From NCBI GenBank assembly GCA_013813905.1, contig JACCQX010000109.1:1-9429 (forward strand): a stretch of DNA of 9,429 nt, in the 5' to 3' direction. Each line of letters opens with the position of its first letter. Within the stretch, counting starts at the first letter, position 1. The DNA comes from Chloroflexota bacterium (GTDB taxonomy: Bacteria; Chloroflexota; Limnocylindria; Limnocylindrales; CSP1-4). Below, piece by piece: positions 6,586 to 9,429 of this stretch. Made by a program: the position numbers and the translations under genes. The notes under the pieces are model-generated. The model searched no databases, was not told where the DNA came from, and was given only the letters and a program-made list of their open reading frames with translations.

Positions 6586-7971
6586 GTGATCGAGATCGAG
6601 TCGAAGGATCCGCTGGCCATGATCGAGGCGGCCAAAGAGGCCAACATCCGCTTCGTCCAGCTCCAGTTCACGGACATCATCGGAGCGGTCAAGGCGGTCA
6701 CCATCCCGCTGCACCAGCTGGGCGACTCGCTGAAGCACGGCACGTGGTTCGACGGCAGCTCCGTCGAAGGCTTCACGCGGATCGCGGAGAGCGACCAGTG
6801 GCTGAAGCCGGATATGGACACCTTCGCCGAGCTGCCCTGGCAGCCCGGGCACGGGACGCTGGGTGCCGGACCGCTGGGCAGTCGAGGCACTGCCCGGGTC
6901 ATCTGCGATGTCTACACCCCCAACGGTGAGGCCTTCGCGGGTGATCCCCGCTTCGTGCTCAAGCGGCAGTTGGAACGCGCCAAGGCCCTGGGGTACGTCT
7001 GGAACACCGGTCCCGAGCTGGAGTTCTTCCTCTTCCGGCGGGATGAGAAGGGCGAGATCGCTCCGCTGCCGCACGACCAGGCGGGCTACTTCGACTTCTC
7101 GACCGATCTGGCGGGCGAGGTCCGCCAGGACATGGTCAACGCCCTGGAGGCGTTCGGGATCCGGGTCGAGGCGGCACACCACGAGGTGGCACCGGGGCAG
7201 CACGAGATCGACTTCCAGTACGCCGATGGACTGCGCACGGCGGACAACGCCCTGACCTTCAAGTTCACGCTCAAGGCCATCGCGCAGCTCCACGGGCTAT
7301 ACGCCACGTTCATGCCCAAGCCCATCTTCGGCATCAACGGCTCAGGCATGCACACGCACCAGAGCTTCTTCTCCATCGAGGAGCAGCGCAACGCGTTCGC
7401 GGATCCGGAGAACAGGTACGGGCTCTCCGACCTGGCGCGGTCATACATGGCCGGCATCCTGGCCCATGCCCGGGGCATGAGCGCCGTGCTGGCACCGCTG
7501 GTCAACTCCTACAAGCGGCTGGTCCCGGGCTACGAGGCGCCGACCTACCTGACCTGGGGCCGCACCAACCGATCGGCTCTCATCCGGGTGCCCAAGGTGT
7601 CGCCCGGGCGGTCGATCGAAGCCACGCGGGTCGAGGTCCGATGTCCGGACCCGTCCTCCAACACCTATCTGGCCTTCGCCGTGATGCTCGCCGCGGGATT
7701 GGACGGCGTGGAGAAGGGCATGGAGCTCGACGAGCCGGTCGAGGAGAGCCTCTACGCGATGGATGCCGCGCGCATCAAGGAGAAGGGCATCCGCGAGCTG
7801 CCGGGCACACTGGGCGAGGCCATCGACGAGCTGGAGCGCGATGAGGTCGTCTGCGCGGCGCTGGGCGACCACGTGCTCTCACGCTTCCTCGATGCCAAGC
7901 GCGAAGAGTGGGATGAGTACCGCATGCAGGTCACGTCCTGGGAGGTCGACCGCTACCTCGACATGTTCTGA
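6586..7971 (+). CDS. glnA: glutamine synthetase, type I (alpha-like)
   Basis: Makes glutamine from glutamate, ammonia and ATP as a cytosolic dodecamer. From the GTG at 6586 the protein has 461 residues; Bacillus subtilis GlnA, the alpha-type model, has 444. All signatures are visible: FVQLQFTD near residue 23, FDGSSVEGFTRI at 55-66, metal ligands in GPELEFF (Glu144, Glu146), HHEVAPGQHEID (Glu200, Glu207), GSGMHTHQSF (His256), the flap in NSYKRLVPGYEAP (Glu317), and RVEVR (Glu350, Arg352). Arg65 in FTRIAESD corresponds to the arginine linked to feedback inhibition in B. subtilis. The stretch around LYAMDAARIKEKGI resembles alpha-type enzymes rather than the LYDLP adenylylation loop of beta types, so control by adenylylation is unlikely. 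Start choice: ATG 6520 gives an unusual 22-residue extension, while ATG 6619 is too short against the family. GTG 6586 matches the family N-terminus and has GGGG 5 bases upstream. Confidence 0.95.
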   Translation: MIEIESKDPLAMIEAAKEANIRFVQLQFTDIIGAVKAVTIPLHQLGDSLKHGTWFDGSSVEGFTRIAESDQWLKPDMDTFAELPWQPGHGTLGAGPLGSRGTARVICDVYTPNGEAFAGDPRFVLKRQLERAKALGYVWNTGPELEFFLFRRDEKGEIAPLPHDQAGYFDFSTDLAGEVRQDMVNALEAFGIRVEAAHHEVAPGQHEIDFQYADGLRTADNALTFKFTLKAIAQLHGLYATFMPKPIFGINGSGMHTHQSFFSIEEQRNAFADPENRYGLSDLARSYMAGILAHARGMSAVLAPLVNSYKRLVPGYEAPTYLTWGRTNRSALIRVPKVSPGRSIEATRVEVRCPDPSSNTYLAFAVMLAAGLDGVEKGMELDEPVEESLYAMDAARIKEKGIRELPGTLGEAIDELERDEVVCAALGDHVLSRFLDAKREEWDEYRMQVTSWEVDRYLDMF

Positions 7972-8264
7972 GGCTCGGTCCTCCCGCTCGCACCCCCCCG
8001 CGCTGCGTCCTCGCGGTGCCCAGGTCCGTGGATGACCGCGCCACGCATAGTGCTAGTGCTCGTCGCCCCGGCCCGCCTGACCCGCCGGTCGCGCGTCTTG
8101 CTGACGATATCCGCGGGCCGGACACCGATAGTGCTGGTAGGCGCAGTTAGCGGTCCCACGGCCCCGGCCCACGTTCCGCGCCGGTTCGGTTCTTTCCGAG
8201 TGAGGTCCAAGCGCCTGTATCCCGCCACACATTCGAGGATCGGGCTAGGCGGTAAGGTGGGTCC
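7972..8264 (+). other. 293-base intergenic region with a weak imperfect repeat
   Basis: I find no convincing gene here. A plus-strand open frame (8032-8289) has no family resemblance and overlaps the next gene's start. ATAGTGCT-[AG]-GT occurs at 8047-8057 and 8128-8138, and CCCCGGCCC follows each copy at 8066-8074 and 8162-8170. This suggests a degenerate duplication of roughly 80-95 bases or a pair of binding sites. A CCGCG/CGCGG hairpin around 7999-8017 lacks a T-run, so no intrinsic terminator is evident after glutamine synthetase. Confidence 0.4.
8253..8258 (+). promoter_or_regulatory. candidate -10 box (TAAGGT) of the DUF3179 gene, or its ribosome binding site
   Basis: TAAGGT is followed by exactly 6 bases and the ATG at 8265, the same arrangement as TAGAGT-N6-ATG at 2170. 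The same bases (AAGGTGG) could instead act as a Shine-Dalgarno sequence, so here the two explanations compete. Confidence 0.4.
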
Positions 8265-9429
8265 ATGCGCTTGCCTCACCTTCGGATGATCGGAGTCGGT
8301 ACCGGCATCCTTCTTGGCGGCCTGATCGTCCTCCTCCTGCTGTCTGCGTTCGTGCGTCCAGGTCTGGCTCCGGCGGCGGGCGGCCCCGCGGGCTCCGAGC
8401 CGAAGCGGGCACCATCGGCACTCCCTGAGGCCGGCTCGTCCCCGGCCGCATCGCTCCTGCCCACCGCGGAGCAGTCCTCGCCAGGTTCGTTGGCCGATCT
8501 CCGGGTATCCACGGCCGGATGGCGTACCGACTTCACCCGCTCCAACGTCGACCTCGGCGAGATCATCGGTGGAGGACCGGGCAAGGATGGGATCCCGGCC
8601 GTCGACGAGCCGCGCTTCGAGTCCATCGAGGCCGCCTCCACCTGGCTGTCCGATCAAGCCCCCGTGATCGCGCTGGAGCTCGAAGGTGAGGCGCGGGCAT
8701 ACCCGCTGGCCATCCTGATCTGGCACGAGATCGTGAACGACACCATCGCGGGTGTGCCGGTCGTGGTCACCTTCTGCCCGCTGTGCAATACGGCGCTGGT
8801 CTTCGAACGGACGGTCGACGGCATAACCCATGACTTCGGGACCACCGGCAACCTGCGCTTCAGCGACCTCGTGATGTACGACCGGCAGACCGAGACCTGG
8901 TGGCAGCAGGCCACCGGTCGGGCCATCGTGGGCGAGCTCACGGATACGCAGCTCGTGTTCCTGCCCTCACAGATCGTCTCTCTGGCCGACTTCGCCGCGG
9001 CCTACCCAGCGGGAATGGTCCTGAGCCGTGATACGGGGAACCCCCGTGACTACGGCCGCAACCCGTACCCCGGCTACGACCGCGCCGACCAGGGACCGTT
9101 CTTGTTCGAGGGCGTGGTCGACGGCCGCGTAGCACCCAAGGAGCGGGTGGTCACCGTGGGCATCGCTGGCGAGGCCGTGGCGTACCCCTATTCCGAGCTT
9201 CGCAAGGTGGGGCTGGTCAACGACCGGGTGGCGGGCCAGGCGATCGTGGTCATATGGGAATCCGGCACAGCATCGGCGCTCGACGCGCCACTCATCGACG
9301 AGGGGCAGGACGCTGGAGGGACCGGCGTGTTCTCGCCCGAGGCGGACGGCCGGTCGCTCACCTTCAGCCGAGCGGCGCCCGACGCACCACTCCGCGATTC
9401 AGAGACGGGCTCCACCTGGGACGTCACCG
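8265..9429 (+). CDS. DUF3179 domain-containing protein, secreted or membrane-anchored (3' end beyond window)
   Basis: The frame stays open from the ATG at 8265 to the end of the window, 388 residues without a stop. Residues 8-29 form one hydrophobic segment after a short basic N-terminus, acting as a signal peptide or membrane anchor. No lipoprotein cysteine follows. A linker rich in Ala, Pro and Ser (about 31-75) leads to the DUF3179 domain (about 85 onward). Its hallmarks are RAYPLAILIWHEIVND at 144-159, VTFCPLCNTALVF at 168-180 with Cys171 and Cys174, a DFGTTGNLRFSDLVMYDR stretch at 190-207, TWWQQATGRAIVG at 211-223, and DSETGSTWD near the window edge. The CPLC pair with nearby His154 could bind metal or heme or form a disulfide, but the family's function is not established. 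By comparison with the family only a few dozen residues are probably missing. The start is supported by AAGGTGG or a TAAGGT box just upstream. The 293-base gap suggests its own promoter. Confidence 0.88.
   Translation, partial: MRLPHLRMIGVGTGILLGGLIVLLLLSAFVRPGLAPAAGGPAGSEPKRAPSALPEAGSSPAASLLPTAEQSSPGSLADLRVSTAGWRTDFTRSNVDLGEIIGGGPGKDGIPAVDEPRFESIEAASTWLSDQAPVIALELEGEARAYPLAILIWHEIVNDTIAGVPVVVTFCPLCNTALVFERTVDGITHDFGTTGNLRFSDLVMYDRQTETWWQQATGRAIVGELTDTQLVFLPSQIVSLADFAAAYPAGMVLSRDTGNPRDYGRNPYPGYDRADQGPFLFEGVVDGRVAPKERVVTVGIAGEAVAYPYSELRKVGLVNDRVAGQAIVVIWESGTASALDAPLIDEGQDAGGTGVFSPEADGRSLTFSRAAPDAPLRDSETGSTWDVT

Noticed and set aside
7990..8020. A possible terminator hairpin after glutamine synthetase
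   Set aside because: The CCGCG/CGCGG stem is only 5 bp with a 9-base loop and no T-run follows.
8171..8200. A T-loop-like GGTTCGGTTC that could mark a tRNA
   Set aside because: The invariant A of the T-loop is G, and no acceptor stem or anticodon arm can be folded around it.
8032..8289. An 85-codon plus-strand frame in the gap before the DUF3179 gene
   Set aside because: It has no family resemblance or clear ribosome binding site, and it overlaps the DUF3179 start in another frame.
7953..8831. A minus-strand open frame of 292 codons covering the gap before and the start of the DUF3179 gene
   Set aside because: It has no recognisable domain and overlaps the well-supported DUF3179 coding sequence.

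Overview
This is a dense, GC-rich stretch of bacterial chromosome made mostly of ordinary housekeeping and regulatory genes. I see no mobile element, CRISPR array, tRNA or rRNA gene. The gene set is a Gdt1-type metal transporter, an Lrp/AsnC regulator, a PLP sulfur-amino-acid enzyme, ResB/Ccs1, a PucR-type regulator, an alpha-type glutamine synthetase and a DUF3179 protein. Several start codons lie 6-7 nt behind a TANNNT box, which suggests leaderless initiation. Together these fit a high-GC Terrabacteria lineage such as Chloroflexota (Limnocylindria-like) or Actinomycetota. That placement is an inference and was not tested against a database.

Layout. Bases 15-922 hold a short unknown protein on the minus strand and, divergent from it, a Gdt1/UPF0016 cation exporter. 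Convergent with the exporter, and overlapping its end by 8 bp, is a minus-strand pair: an Lrp/AsnC regulator (1240-1728) followed by a four-cysteine zinc-ribbon-like protein (915-1217). Bases 1743-2181 have no intact gene but carry the two ends of a GGDEF (diguanylate cyclase) domain in different frames with the catalytic core missing, so this is a gene relic. From 2182 to the end everything is on the plus strand: a Cys/Met-metabolism PLP enzyme, ResB, a PucR-family regulator, glutamine synthetase, and a secreted or membrane-anchored DUF3179 protein that runs off the window.

How the genes may work together (inference). The Lrp-type regulator lies divergent from the sulfur-amino-acid enzyme, an arrangement known from mdeR/mdeA of Pseudomonas putida, so it may control that enzyme. 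The PucR-type regulator stops inside the likely promoter of the glutamine synthetase gene and may control nitrogen assimilation. ResB would serve cytochrome c maturation, but its usual partner CcsA/ResC is not next to it.

I did not find a convincing new multi-gene system. The points most worth a second look are the GGDEF relic, the missing start of ResB (one base short in a C-run would explain it), the repeated TANNNT-N6/7-start arrangement, a short upstream ORF in the glutamine synthetase leader, and a duplicated stop-start junction in front of the PucR-type gene.
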